Source of the DNA: Pontibacter amylolyticus
Lineage (GTDB): Bacteria > Bacteroidota > Bacteroidia > Cytophagales > Hymenobacteraceae
Assembly (NCBI RefSeq): GCF_014638845.1
Contig: NZ_BMFP01000009.1
Location: 62,001-126,000 of the forward strand
Length of the DNA: 64,000 nucleotides
Direction of reading: 5' to 3'
In this document: piece after piece, positions 53,501 through 60,240 of the stretch
Numbering within the stretch: the first letter of the stretch is position 1
Layout: the number at the start of each line of letters is the position of its first letter
Notes under the pieces: generated by a model
Told to the model about the DNA's origin: nothing
Databases searched by the model: none
The model's input: the letters and a program-made list of their open reading frames with translations, nothing else
Made by a program: the position numbers and the translations under genes

Positions 53501-53901
53501 TGCACGATCTTGTTGACAAAGCTGTCGATGGTGCTGACAGAAAAGTCGCTGTAATTGTACAGAATTTGGGTAAACAGGCGCCCGGCTCGTTGCCGGATCA
53601 GCTCTTTTTCAAAGCGCTCCTCCGGGTGCCGATCCTGCAATTCAGCGGTGATCTTGTCCAATAAATCTTCGCTCTTCAGCAGTTCCCCTCCACTTAGGTT
53701 AGGGTCATTAAAGTTCCGCAGTGCCCCCAGAATGCGCTCCTTCATTTCGGCGGCGGCATCGTTGGTAAAGGTAATGGCCAGGATGGAGCGGTAGTAGTCC
53801 GGATCTGTGCTATGCAGCGCGAGTTTCAGGTATTCCTTGGTCAGGGTATAGGTTTTACCGGAACCTGCTGAGGAAGAGAGTATCTTGAAGTTTGGCGACA
53901 T
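50503..53901 (-). CDS. AddA-like UvrD-type helicase-nuclease
   Basis: A 1132-residue RecB/AddA-family helicase, start at 53901 (MSPNFKILSSSAGSGKTYTL); the open frame to 54135 is an unlikely extension. It has Walker A SSAGSGKT (residues 9-16), the AITFTNDAAAEMKERIL block, the DEFQDTS motif II, VVGDAKQAIYRWRGGEME, TSIHKAKGLAYPIVI and LYVALTRPKDRLYLIG. The C-terminal nuclease domain has LLEFKLPPP (ExK). The enzyme should unwind and resect DNA ends together with the AddB-like protein. Base-level order on the strand is this gene, DUF4287, VOC, AddB-like. Confidence 0.92.
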   Translation of the reverse strand: MSPNFKILSSSAGSGKTYTLTKEYLKLALHSTDPDYYRSILAITFTNDAAAEMKERILGALRNFNDPNLSGGELLKSEDLLDKITAELQDRHPEERFEKELIRQRAGRLFTQILYNYSDFSVSTIDSFVNKIVQAFTKELNIPYNFEVDLDSQTLVSTAVQLLLDKVSNRKDDLLSETLEQYALDKAREGRSWNTLADDLAEFAKNLLNEQVYEAVTDLQGLTLEDFREIRKQLKTLQEGILAALQEDAGKALQAIDQAGLSPCDFYQGNRGLYGYFTKFNREADLTYGNNYARQTVEEEKWYAGKASTATKNQINGIRQLLTDLYNNIESIKEQYAGTFTLISAVVPHLYKVSVLNELEKCLQEIKLDRNTVHISEFNKRIIDIVLKEPVPFIYERLGEKYNHILIDEFQDTSVLQWNNLLPLVDNALASGHFSMVVGDAKQAIYRWRGGEMEQILHLYKNNTHLLYENRRHGHMIRERYESVRENLAPDVLQQNFRSRREIIEFNNKLFTFFSEQHKVYGTFTSIYDDKFVQEAPASGKSGGHVQIMFTYPDDLNYKYDLSSCVRTEVFYDDYTHEQELSYDASTLNMVIELVRQGLADGYTLKDMAVLCRTNAKSKLIANFLKEKQYDIISQDSLSLQFAEVINLIIAMFRVFNRPNDTLAKSEALYLIYTVTQGKVPTTELAQTIARISNQTDRQLFFDYLREVGFDVKERETGNLSIYELTEQLIRIFNLLGHNNECEYLFRFLDLVLEYSLKNSNNLNNFLAYWDVQKEKLSINTPKDRNAITITSIHKAKGLAYPIVIVPFADWSTEPQTRALMWSRLSDDNKVMGKLRSVAVNISSKLEHTELAGQYNTEIEKTFIENLNMLYVALTRPKDRLYLIGNGKDLLEERKALKALEGTAKNVSHLLYRYLVAENLWEPGKLCYQVYAGQQTKQDSGSREIGPVYTLDYLQTNDWAQRLQLKQHANNVFDFETQTEQRIQNKKLHYALSRILTAAQLDDVLRQMVYQGIISDRDKLALKERLQEVVNHPKISHYFSEKVIVEHEKELLDARAYLYKPDRVVFDGDQVVLLEFKLPPPQEEHRNKLDHYAVRFKQLGYEKVKCLLYYFDTEELYEWSYGSKSQQIGLAL

Positions 53902-54023
53902 AGCGGACGGCGTTAAACGGGATTCTAAAGATACATTTCCTGTGTGGCTTATGCCAGAGCCAGGGTTTAAAATAATAGGTGCCCCAAGCAAGTGTTTGTC
54001 GGTCAGGGTATAAAATACAAAAA

Positions 54024-54047
54024 GCTCCCCCGCCTGCGCGAAGGAGC
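54024..54047 (-). terminator. Probable terminator of the gene at 54077-54613
   Basis: GCTCC (54024-54028) pairs with GGAGC (54043-54047); on the minus strand TTTTTG follows the stem. The 15-base loop is itself GC-rich. Confidence 0.5.
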
Positions 54048-54076
54048 CAGTTGCCTTTCTAAGTTTTAGTAGAGGG

Positions 54077-54613
54077 CTATGCGTATACGATCTGCCCTTT
54101 CTTTTCTTCTTTGTCTTTAACCTGTACATGGTCACTTACGCAAACGTTTCGCACAATACGCGCCATGGAGATAGAGTAATCCGTGATGATACAGTGCTGC
54201 TGCTCGGTGCTCATCAGTGCCTTGCCGCCGCCCAGCGTCAGTTTGTTCAGCTCAATCACTTCATCAAAATTCTGCCGCAGCATCTTAAGCGCCTTAAACG
54301 ACGGCTCGTTGTAATACATGGGAATGACCTGGCAAACGGCGTAACTACCCTTTGCACGCTCTTTAGCGATCATGCTGCACAGGTTAGAGGCGTTCATTTT
54401 GTCAAGATCAGAAATGATCACAAAGAAGACTTTGGCCTCGCTTTTGTCGGATTTGATGACCGCATTGTTAGGCAACAGGTTGCGCGAGACCTTGGCTCCC
54501 TTCATGAAGTCTTCGTCTTTCAAGATTTTATTGTGGATCTTAAAGGCCAGTGCGCCTGAGGCGATCAAATGAAAGTCCTTGCTTTTCGCTGTGATTTTGG
54601 AGAAGTGTAACAT
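54077..54613 (-). CDS. Uncharacterised protein, possible degenerate FtsZ/tubulin-fold
   Basis: A 178-residue protein, no family confidently recognised. The stretch AKVFFVIISDLDKMNASNLC, MIAKERAKGSYAVCQVIPMYYNEPS, FKALKMLRQNFDEVIELNKLTL resembles the second half of the FtsZ GTPase domain (VFITAGMGGGTGTGA, IAKE, VGVVTKPFSFEG, LRENVDTLIVIPNDKLL) in strand and helix order. The Gly-rich GTP signature is missing, so GTP binding by that loop is unlikely. I treat this as an inference. No signal or membrane segment. The upstream 660 bases lead to the DEAD-box gene. Confidence 0.55.
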   Translation of the reverse strand: MLHFSKITAKSKDFHLIASGALAFKIHNKILKDEDFMKGAKVSRNLLPNNAVIKSDKSEAKVFFVIISDLDKMNASNLCSMIAKERAKGSYAVCQVIPMYYNEPSFKALKMLRQNFDEVIELNKLTLGGGKALMSTEQQHCIITDYSISMARIVRNVCVSDHVQVKDKEEKKGQIVYA

Positions 54614-55105
54614 AATTAGAAAGGATTAAAGGGTTAAAGATCTACGGTATTTAAAAACAGTGAAATTTCTTTTCAATAGTTAAGGCTTCAAATTTAGCTT
54701 TCAGGCGGAAGGGCAGGGGCGGAAACTACAACAGGGTAACAGAATCAGATAAATCAGATACTTAAATATCGATAAACTGACACAAATTAAAATTTAACTG
54801 ATTTTGATCCTGTTGTATACTAAACTACGAGCTTCTTATTGGATATACCAATGAAAAACTTTAATAATAGTTAATGGATTGATTTCTAGTGTGAATGTAC
54901 TCCATTTACGGGCAAACAAATTCGTAGTTTCTTATTTCAATATTTTTTTGGAATATTTCGACGCAAAATAAAAAAGAATTTGAAATAAATATAATCGTTC
55001 ACCATTTTATGAGAACAATTTTTTAATCGAATAATACCTATTGTTTTGTACAGGTATGATTAAGAATAAATTGGGTCATATGACGGCGGTTTCATTTATT
55101 CTGCG

Positions 55106-55113
55106 TATCTTTG
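55106..55113 (+). promoter_or_regulatory. Putative -7 box of the DEAD-box gene
   Basis: TATCTTTG, giving a predicted start near 55120 and a 5' leader of about 150 nucleotides. Confidence 0.45.
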
Positions 55114-55201
55114 CAGCCGATTTGGGATCAGTCTGATTTAAGTATAACTGGCTACACCGCTTTTTTTGAGCATAACCTGGTTGATTTTTTTTCTTGTCGG
55201 A

Positions 55202-55220
55202 CTTCTTTTTCGTAAAGAAG
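55202..55220 (+). promoter_or_regulatory. Hairpin and possible leader peptide in the DEAD-box leader
   Basis: CTTCTTT (55202-55208), loop TTCGT, AAAGAAG (55214-55220). Right after it, ATG at 55226 opens a nine-codon ORF (MDRLSPDEV) ending in TAA at 55253-55255, preceded by the purine-rich AAGAAGGG. A regulatory role is speculative. Confidence 0.3.
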
Positions 55221-55272
55221 GGTTTATGGACAGGCTGTCTCCAGATGAAGTGTAAAAAGTTATTATAACAGA

Positions 55273-57144
55273 ATGAACAAAATCAGATTTGACGAGCTTC
55301 CGCTTTCGCCGGAAGTCCAGCGTGCTATCGCTGACATGGGCTTCGAAGAAGCATCACCTATCCAAACAGAAGCAATCCCGGTAGTTTTAGCAGGACGCGA
55401 CATTATTGGCCAGGCCCAGACGGGTACGGGCAAGACGGCCGCCTTCGGTATACCTACCATCGAGAGCATCGACGAAAACGACCGCAGCGTACAGGCCCTT
55501 ATCCTGTGCCCAACGCGCGAACTGGCTATTCAGGTAGCAGGAGAAATCCAGAAACTTATTAAGTACAAGCCAGGCATCAGCATTGTGCCTATCTACGGCG
55601 GACAGGCCTATGACCGTCAGCTACGTGCCCTTAAGCAGGGTGTGCAGATCGTGATCGGTACGCCTGGCCGTGTGATGGACCACATCGAGCGCGGAACCCT
55701 GAAGCTGGACAAGATCAAAAAGATCATCCTGGACGAGGCTGACGAAATGCTCGACATGGGCTTCCGTGACGACATCGAGTTCGTGCTGAGCAAAATGCCG
55801 GAAGAGCGCCAGACGATCTTCTTCTCGGCCACCATGTCCAAGCCGATCATGGACCTGACCAAGCGCTACCAGACCGATCCGGTGATCGTGAAGGTGGTGC
55901 ACAAGGAACTGACCGTAACCAACATCGACCAGGTATACTTCGAGGTGCGTAACTCCATGAAGCAGGAAGTTCTTTCCCGTATCCTGGACATGCACAACAT
56001 GAAGTCGGTGATCATCTTCTGCAATACCAAGCGTATGGTGGACGAACTGGTAACCAACCTGCAGGCCCGCGGCTACTTCGCCGATGCCCTGCACGGTGAC
56101 CTGAACCAGAACCAGCGCTCTAACGTGATGGGCAAGTTCCGTAACGCTACGCTGGAGATACTGGTGGCAACTGACGTGGCTGCCCGTGGTCTTGACGTGG
56201 ATAACGTGGAGGCGGTGTTCAACTACGACCTGCCGCAGGACGAAGAAGCCTACGTACACCGTATCGGTCGTACGGGCCGTGCCGGTAAGTCTGGCCGTGC
56301 CTTCTCTTTCGTGTCTGGTCGCTCCGACATGTACAAGCTGAAGGATATCATGCGCTACACCAAAGCCAATATCCAGCTGCAGCAGGTGCCTACTTACGAT
56401 GACGTGAACGAGCTGCGTACCAGCGTATACCTGGAGAAGGTGCGTGAAGTACTGGAAAAGGGCAACCTGACCAAGCACATTGCCAAAATCGAAAGCCTGG
56501 TAAACGAAGAGTATACTTCCCTGGAGATTGCCGCCGCCCTTTTGAAAATGTCTTTGAAAGAAGCCAAGACAAAAGAAGCCGGTAAAGAGGCTGAAAAAGG
56601 CCTTGGTGGACCAAAAGCCGGTTTCGACCGTCTGTTCATCACCATCGGAAAGAAAGACCGTGTGCATCCAAAGGATCTGATCGACCTGCTGAGCCAGAAC
56701 GCTGATATACCTGCCTCTAAAGTAGGCGACATCGACCTGTACGATAAGTTTAGCTTTGTGGAGGTGCCTACCGAATATACAGCAGATATCCTGCAGAAAG
56801 TAGGCCGCATCGAAGTGGACGGACGCACCGTGATCGTTGAGAAATCGCAGAAGAAAGAAGGCGAAGCCGGTGGTGGCAGCAGAGAAGACTTCGGTTTCAG
56901 TGACCGGGGTGGCGATCGTGGTGGCAAGCGCTTCGGCGGCGGCGACCGCGGTGGTTTTGGTGACCGTGATCGTGGCGGCTACGGCGGTGACCGTGACCGT
57001 GGTCCGCGCAGAGAAGGAAGCGGCAGCGGATACGGAGGCGGTGGAAGCCGTTTCGGTGGCCGTGGCGACCGTGACTCTTTCAGAGGCGGTGACCGTCGCA
57101 GCAGCGGTGGCGACCGTGGCGGATTCCGCAAAAAAAGATTCTAA
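55273..57144 (+). CDS. DEAD-box RNA helicase with RGG-rich tail (DeaD/CsdA-like)
   Basis: A 623-residue RNA helicase. Q motif ASPIQTEAIPVVLAGRD, Walker A AQTGTGKTAAFG, PTRELAIQ, GTPGRVMD, DEAD (ILDEADEMLDMGF), SAT (FFSATMSKP), then ATDVAARGLDVDNVEAVFNY and HRIGRTGRAGKSG. A DbpA-like RNA-binding domain spans about 455-525 (LFITIGKKDRVHPKDLIDLL). The last about 85 residues are a low-complexity tail of GGDRGG/RGGYGGDRDRG repeats that should bind RNA. Cold-shock or ribosome-assembly helicases of this design often have long leaders, as seen upstream. Confidence 0.95.
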   Translation: MNKIRFDELPLSPEVQRAIADMGFEEASPIQTEAIPVVLAGRDIIGQAQTGTGKTAAFGIPTIESIDENDRSVQALILCPTRELAIQVAGEIQKLIKYKPGISIVPIYGGQAYDRQLRALKQGVQIVIGTPGRVMDHIERGTLKLDKIKKIILDEADEMLDMGFRDDIEFVLSKMPEERQTIFFSATMSKPIMDLTKRYQTDPVIVKVVHKELTVTNIDQVYFEVRNSMKQEVLSRILDMHNMKSVIIFCNTKRMVDELVTNLQARGYFADALHGDLNQNQRSNVMGKFRNATLEILVATDVAARGLDVDNVEAVFNYDLPQDEEAYVHRIGRTGRAGKSGRAFSFVSGRSDMYKLKDIMRYTKANIQLQQVPTYDDVNELRTSVYLEKVREVLEKGNLTKHIAKIESLVNEEYTSLEIAAALLKMSLKEAKTKEAGKEAEKGLGGPKAGFDRLFITIGKKDRVHPKDLIDLLSQNADIPASKVGDIDLYDKFSFVEVPTEYTADILQKVGRIEVDGRTVIVEKSQKKEGEAGGGSREDFGFSDRGGDRGGKRFGGGDRGGFGDRDRGGYGGDRDRGPRREGSGSGYGGGGSRFGGRGDRDSFRGGDRRSSGGDRGGFRKKRF

Positions 57145-57219
57145 TTGACTAAACCTGCCGAAAGGCAGATCGTATAAACAGGTATACAACTTGAAGTGTA
57201 AAAAACTTCGAATTGTTAG

Positions 57220-57248
57220 AAAAGGCTGACTTGAAACGTCAGCCTTTT
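57220..57248 (+). terminator. Terminator of the DEAD-box gene
   Basis: AAAAGGCTGAC (57220-57230), loop TTGAAAC, GTCAGCCTTTT (57238-57248), followed by T-G-TTT. Confidence 0.85.
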
Positions 57249-57359
57249 TGTTTAAAAATTTTTTTTTCAGAGCATGTAACCCTGGCTATACCATTCCGTT
57301 AAAGAAGGTATCATAAAAAGGTTGGAAGATTATTCTACTGTTTTACGCAGTTAGAACTG

Positions 57360-57392
57360 ATAAGCCTGACATCAGACGGATGTCAGGCTTAT
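57360..57392. terminator. Second hairpin, terminator-like
   Basis: ATAAGCCTGACAT (57360-57372), loop, ATGTCAGGCTTAT (57380-57392), followed by TGCTTTTAT. It lies in the 345-base gap with no gene. Confidence 0.65.
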
Positions 57393-57440
57393 TGCTTTTA
57401 TACCCTCTCTATACCTGCCGCTTTATCCGGAGGCACAAAA

Positions 57441-57463
57441 AAAGGAGCTTTTAAAGCTCCTTT
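57441..57463 (-). terminator. Terminator of the DUF2383 gene
   Basis: AAAGGAGCTTT pairs with AAAGCTCCTTT, preceded on the plus strand by an A-run, which becomes a T-run on the minus strand. Confidence 0.75.
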
Positions 57464-57489
57464 CTGTTTTATCTACTTTCTAAAAGAAA

Positions 57490-57933
57490 TCAGGCACTGT
57501 CACGCAGGGAACGAATGTGGTCGTGTGCGTTCTTCACATCCTGGTATTGCTGCGCCACGATCGGCTTCAGCTCACCTGGCAGGTTCTTCTGCATCGCCTC
57601 TTCGTAGGCTTTCACGGCATAGTCTTCGCCCCGCTCGCATTCTTCCAGTATACGCTTTCTGTCTTTCGAAGAAAGGGCAGCTTTGATGTCGATCCAGGCG
57701 CGGTGCAGGGTGCCTTCGATGGAGCTGGACTCGTCGTCCATCTTTCCCATTTTGTGCAACTGGTCCTGCAGCTCCGTGATCATGCTGTCGCGCTGCACGG
57801 CGTATTTGCGGAACAGGTCTTTCAGGTCCTGATCTTCCACGTCCTCTGCAGCAGTTTTATAGCCTTTTACACCGTCTTTGCATCTTTCAATAAGATGGTG
57901 AACGGTTGAGTAAACTTCCTTATTAATTTCCAT
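57490..57933 (-). CDS. PA2169-like four-helix-bundle protein (DUF2383)
   Basis: A 147-residue ferritin-like protein. DUF2383 pattern: VHHLIERCKDGVKGYKTAAEDV, LRRYAVQR-type helix (LFRKYAVQRDSMITELQDQL), then GTLHRAWIDIKAAL and ERGEDYAVKAYEEAM. Helices have Glu and His at ferritin-type positions, but a di-iron site is not sure. No signal peptide. The family responds to stress or iron in some bacteria; the exact role is unknown. It has its own terminator. Confidence 0.85.
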   Translation of the reverse strand: MEINKEVYSTVHHLIERCKDGVKGYKTAAEDVEDQDLKDLFRKYAVQRDSMITELQDQLHKMGKMDDESSSIEGTLHRAWIDIKAALSSKDRKRILEECERGEDYAVKAYEEAMQKNLPGELKPIVAQQYQDVKNAHDHIRSLRDSA

Positions 57934-58013
57934 AGTGATATTTTTTTTAGGTTTTGTATGCTGATGTACTGCATTCCACCAGTTTTTGTTACCAAAATGG
58001 ATATACAGCTATA

Positions 58014-59243
58014 CTAGGATATGGAAGCGGCCATGGCACGGCCCGCCAAGTAACCGGTCGTCCAGGCGGCCTGAAAGTTGAAGCCACCCGTGATGCCATC
58101 GATATCGAGCACTTCGCCGGCAAAGTGCAGGCCCGGGTGCAGACGGCTTTCCATCGTTTTCATGTTGACCTGACTCAAATCAATGCCACCGCAGGTCACA
58201 AACTCCTCTTTGAAAGTAGTTTTGCCGTCTACCTCCACTGGCATCCGGAGCAGGGCCTCTACCAGCTTGTTGGTGTTTTTGGCGGGTAGTTCGGCCCATT
58301 TCACTTCGTCACTGATTCCGGCTATACCTGTCAGCGCTTTCCAAAGTCGCTGCGGCAGACCGAAAAGTGGGTTTGTGGTCACGACTTTCTTGGGGTGTGC
58401 CTTCCGGAAATTGTGCAGGTGCTCGCGCAGGCTTTCCTCTGTCTGGTCGTGCACCCAACTGATCATGGCCGTAAAGCGGTAATTCATGCCATGAAAAAGG
58501 CGCGCCCCCCAGGCGGAAAGTTTGAGAACGGCCGGACCGCTGTAGCCCCAGTGGGTGACCAGCAGCGGCCCTTCGTACTCCAGTTTCTGACCGGCTATGC
58601 GCACCCTGGCCTGCGGCACCGAGACCCCCTGCAGTTCTTTTAGCGGCGATCCCGGCACGTTGAAGGTAAACAGCGAAGGGACCGGTTCCTGAATGTTGTG
58701 CCCGAGCGCCCGCAGCCAATCGTAAGCCTGGCTTTTAGGATTGCCGCCAGTGCTCACCAGCACCCGGTCGGCCTGCAGCTCCTGGTTGTTGTTCAGGTAT
58801 AAGGTATAGCCCCGATTCTCAGCCCGTGGCTCGATGCGCTCAACGGCTATACCTGTTTTCACCTCCACACCGGCTTTCGCGGCTTCGCGCTGCAGACAGT
58901 CAATGATGGTCTGTGAAGTGTCGGTTACCGGAAACATGCGCCCGTCGGGCTCCGACTTTAACTTCACACCCCGCTGCTCAAACCATTCCACCGTCTCGGT
59001 TGCCCCAAAAGTTTTGAAGGCTTCCTTCAGCTGTTTGGCGCCGCGCGGGTAATGCTGCGAAAACACGGTTGGTATGAAACAGTGATGCGTCACGTTACAG
59101 CGCCCGCCCCCCGACACTCTCACTTTGGACAACAGCTTGTTGCTCTTCTCAAGGATGGTCACCTGTGCTTTCGGATTGGCCTGCGCACAGGCGATGGCCC
59201 CAAAATAGCCCGCCGCCCCGCCACCTATCACTACTATGTTCAT
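58014..59243 (-). CDS. BaiN-like/HI0933 family flavoprotein
   Basis: A 409-residue NAD(P)/FAD-dependent oxidoreductase. Dinucleotide-binding motif VIGGGAAGYFGAIACAQ at the N-terminus, KLLSKVRVSGGGRCNVT with the family's GGGRCN, and FAGEVLDIDGITGGFNFQAAW near the C-terminus, as in the HI0933/YhiN group. Substrate is unknown for most; related BaiN acts on bile acids in gut bacteria, which is unlikely to be the role here. It stands alone on the minus strand, with a repeat region upstream. Confidence 0.9.
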   Translation of the reverse strand: MNIVVIGGGAAGYFGAIACAQANPKAQVTILEKSNKLLSKVRVSGGGRCNVTHHCFIPTVFSQHYPRGAKQLKEAFKTFGATETVEWFEQRGVKLKSEPDGRMFPVTDTSQTIIDCLQREAAKAGVEVKTGIAVERIEPRAENRGYTLYLNNNQELQADRVLVSTGGNPKSQAYDWLRALGHNIQEPVPSLFTFNVPGSPLKELQGVSVPQARVRIAGQKLEYEGPLLVTHWGYSGPAVLKLSAWGARLFHGMNYRFTAMISWVHDQTEESLREHLHNFRKAHPKKVVTTNPLFGLPQRLWKALTGIAGISDEVKWAELPAKNTNKLVEALLRMPVEVDGKTTFKEEFVTCGGIDLSQVNMKTMESRLHPGLHFAGEVLDIDGITGGFNFQAAWTTGYLAGRAMAASIS

Positions 59244-59328
59244 TGTATTGAATTGCTAAATTGTTAATTGGTTAAATGGTTGAATTCAGTATTAGCAATT
59301 TAACCGTTCAACCATTTAACCTTTAAAA
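59243..59328. repeat. AT-rich inverted repeat in the BaiN/YeeZ gap
   Basis: GTTAAATGGTTGAA (59271-59284) and TTCAACCATTTAAC (59307-59320) form a perfect 14-bp inverted repeat within a longer imperfect hairpin (TTGCTAAATT near 59250 against AATTTAACC near 59297). The word family is that at 20193-20274. Confidence 0.8.
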
Positions 59329-59331
59329 GAA

Positions 59332-60159
59332 CTACAAGAATGCCATCGGATCGGGGTAGGAGAAGACATAGGCGAGATCGTCTTTTAATTTCTGACTGCT
59401 GATCAGCTTAAAGTGGGTTTCTTCCATGTCTTTGAAAGTCGGTATTTCCAGGTCAAGAGCTTTTGCAGCAGCTTCGTAGAAAGCTCTCCGGCTCGGGTGC
59501 TCGTCGGCACAAGCGTTGTATACCTGTCCCCACTTTTCCTGCGCGATAATGCGCTCCAGTATGCCCAGACAGTCCTCCAGGTGAATCATGTTGACAGGCG
59601 CGTCCCCGTTTGGCAGATCATGCTTGCCCGCCAGGAAGCGGCCCGGTTGTCTGTTGGCTCCAACCAATCCGCCAAAGCGCACCACCGTACATACCCAGTT
59701 CTCACTGTCCTGGAACATCCGTTCTGCCTTTAGGAGTGTGTTGTCCGGGTCAAGTTCATCGGTATAGCTGGTGTCTTCTTCCGTCACAATGCGGTTGAGC
59801 TCGGGGTATACCGAAGTAGAGGACACGAAAAGCACCCGGCTCACAGGCGAAGCGAGCAGCGCCTTGCGCAATATCGTCATCTGCTGGAGGTAACTCTCGC
59901 CGCCATCAGAGCGAAGCTTGGGAGGAATGTTGAGCACCAGCACCTCTGCCCGCAGGAAGTCTTCGAGCACTTGTTTGTCAAATTGGGAATCGGAAAGGTT
60001 TACCAGGAAGGGACTTATACCTGCCTCACGGAGAACCTCCATTTTTGGCTCGGATGTGGTGGACCCGTTTACCCGATGGCCGGAACGTACGAGGGCTTCT
60101 GCCAGCGGAAGGCCGAGCCAGCCGCAACCCATGATACTGATGTCAGCTTTCTTTTGCAT
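59332..60159 (-). CDS. NAD-dependent epimerase/SDR (YeeZ-like) protein
   Basis: A 275-residue Rossmann-fold protein. GCGWLGLPLAEALVRSGHRVNG at the N-terminus is the cofactor-binding segment, typical of extended SDRs of the YeeZ type. RVLFVSSTSVYP carries the conserved Ser and Tyr of these proteins. It probably acts on a sugar nucleotide or other alcohol; substrate is unknown. Monocistronic; -7 box at 60214-60221. Confidence 0.85.
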   Translation of the reverse strand: MQKKADISIMGCGWLGLPLAEALVRSGHRVNGSTTSEPKMEVLREAGISPFLVNLSDSQFDKQVLEDFLRAEVLVLNIPPKLRSDGGESYLQQMTILRKALLASPVSRVLFVSSTSVYPELNRIVTEEDTSYTDELDPDNTLLKAERMFQDSENWVCTVVRFGGLVGANRQPGRFLAGKHDLPNGDAPVNMIHLEDCLGILERIIAQEKWGQVYNACADEHPSRRAFYEAAAKALDLEIPTFKDMEETHFKLISSQKLKDDLAYVFSYPDPMAFL

Positions 60160-60213
60160 CGTTTTGGTGTTTTGGAGTTAACATTCCGTAAGCTCACTTG
60201 TTAACGTTGGCGA

Positions 60214-60221
60214 CAAAGGTA
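60214..60221 (-). promoter_or_regulatory. Putative -7 box of the YeeZ-like gene
   Basis: TACCTTTG on the minus strand, 54 bases upstream of the start at 60159. Confidence 0.4.
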
Positions 60222-60240
60222 AGCCTAAATTTATACATAC

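Larger units (their letters stand above)
54614..55272. other. Long AT-rich divergent intergenic region
   Basis: About 660 bases, markedly AT-rich, between the minus-strand gene at 54613 and the DEAD-box gene at 55273. It holds a -7 box at 55106-55113, a hairpin at 55202-55220, and a possible nine-codon upstream ORF (55226-55255). No other coding signal was seen in 54614-55100. Confidence 0.6.

Noticed and set aside
53902..54135. N-terminal extension of the AddA-like gene
   Set aside because: The 78 added residues are basic low-complexity and lack similarity to AddA; the ATG at 53901 starts right before the Walker A region as in the family.
55621..57189. 522-codon antisense open frame across the DEAD-box gene
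   Set aside because: Shadow of the codon bias of the helicase gene; no family-like motifs, and low-complexity His/Val and Thr/Ala composition.
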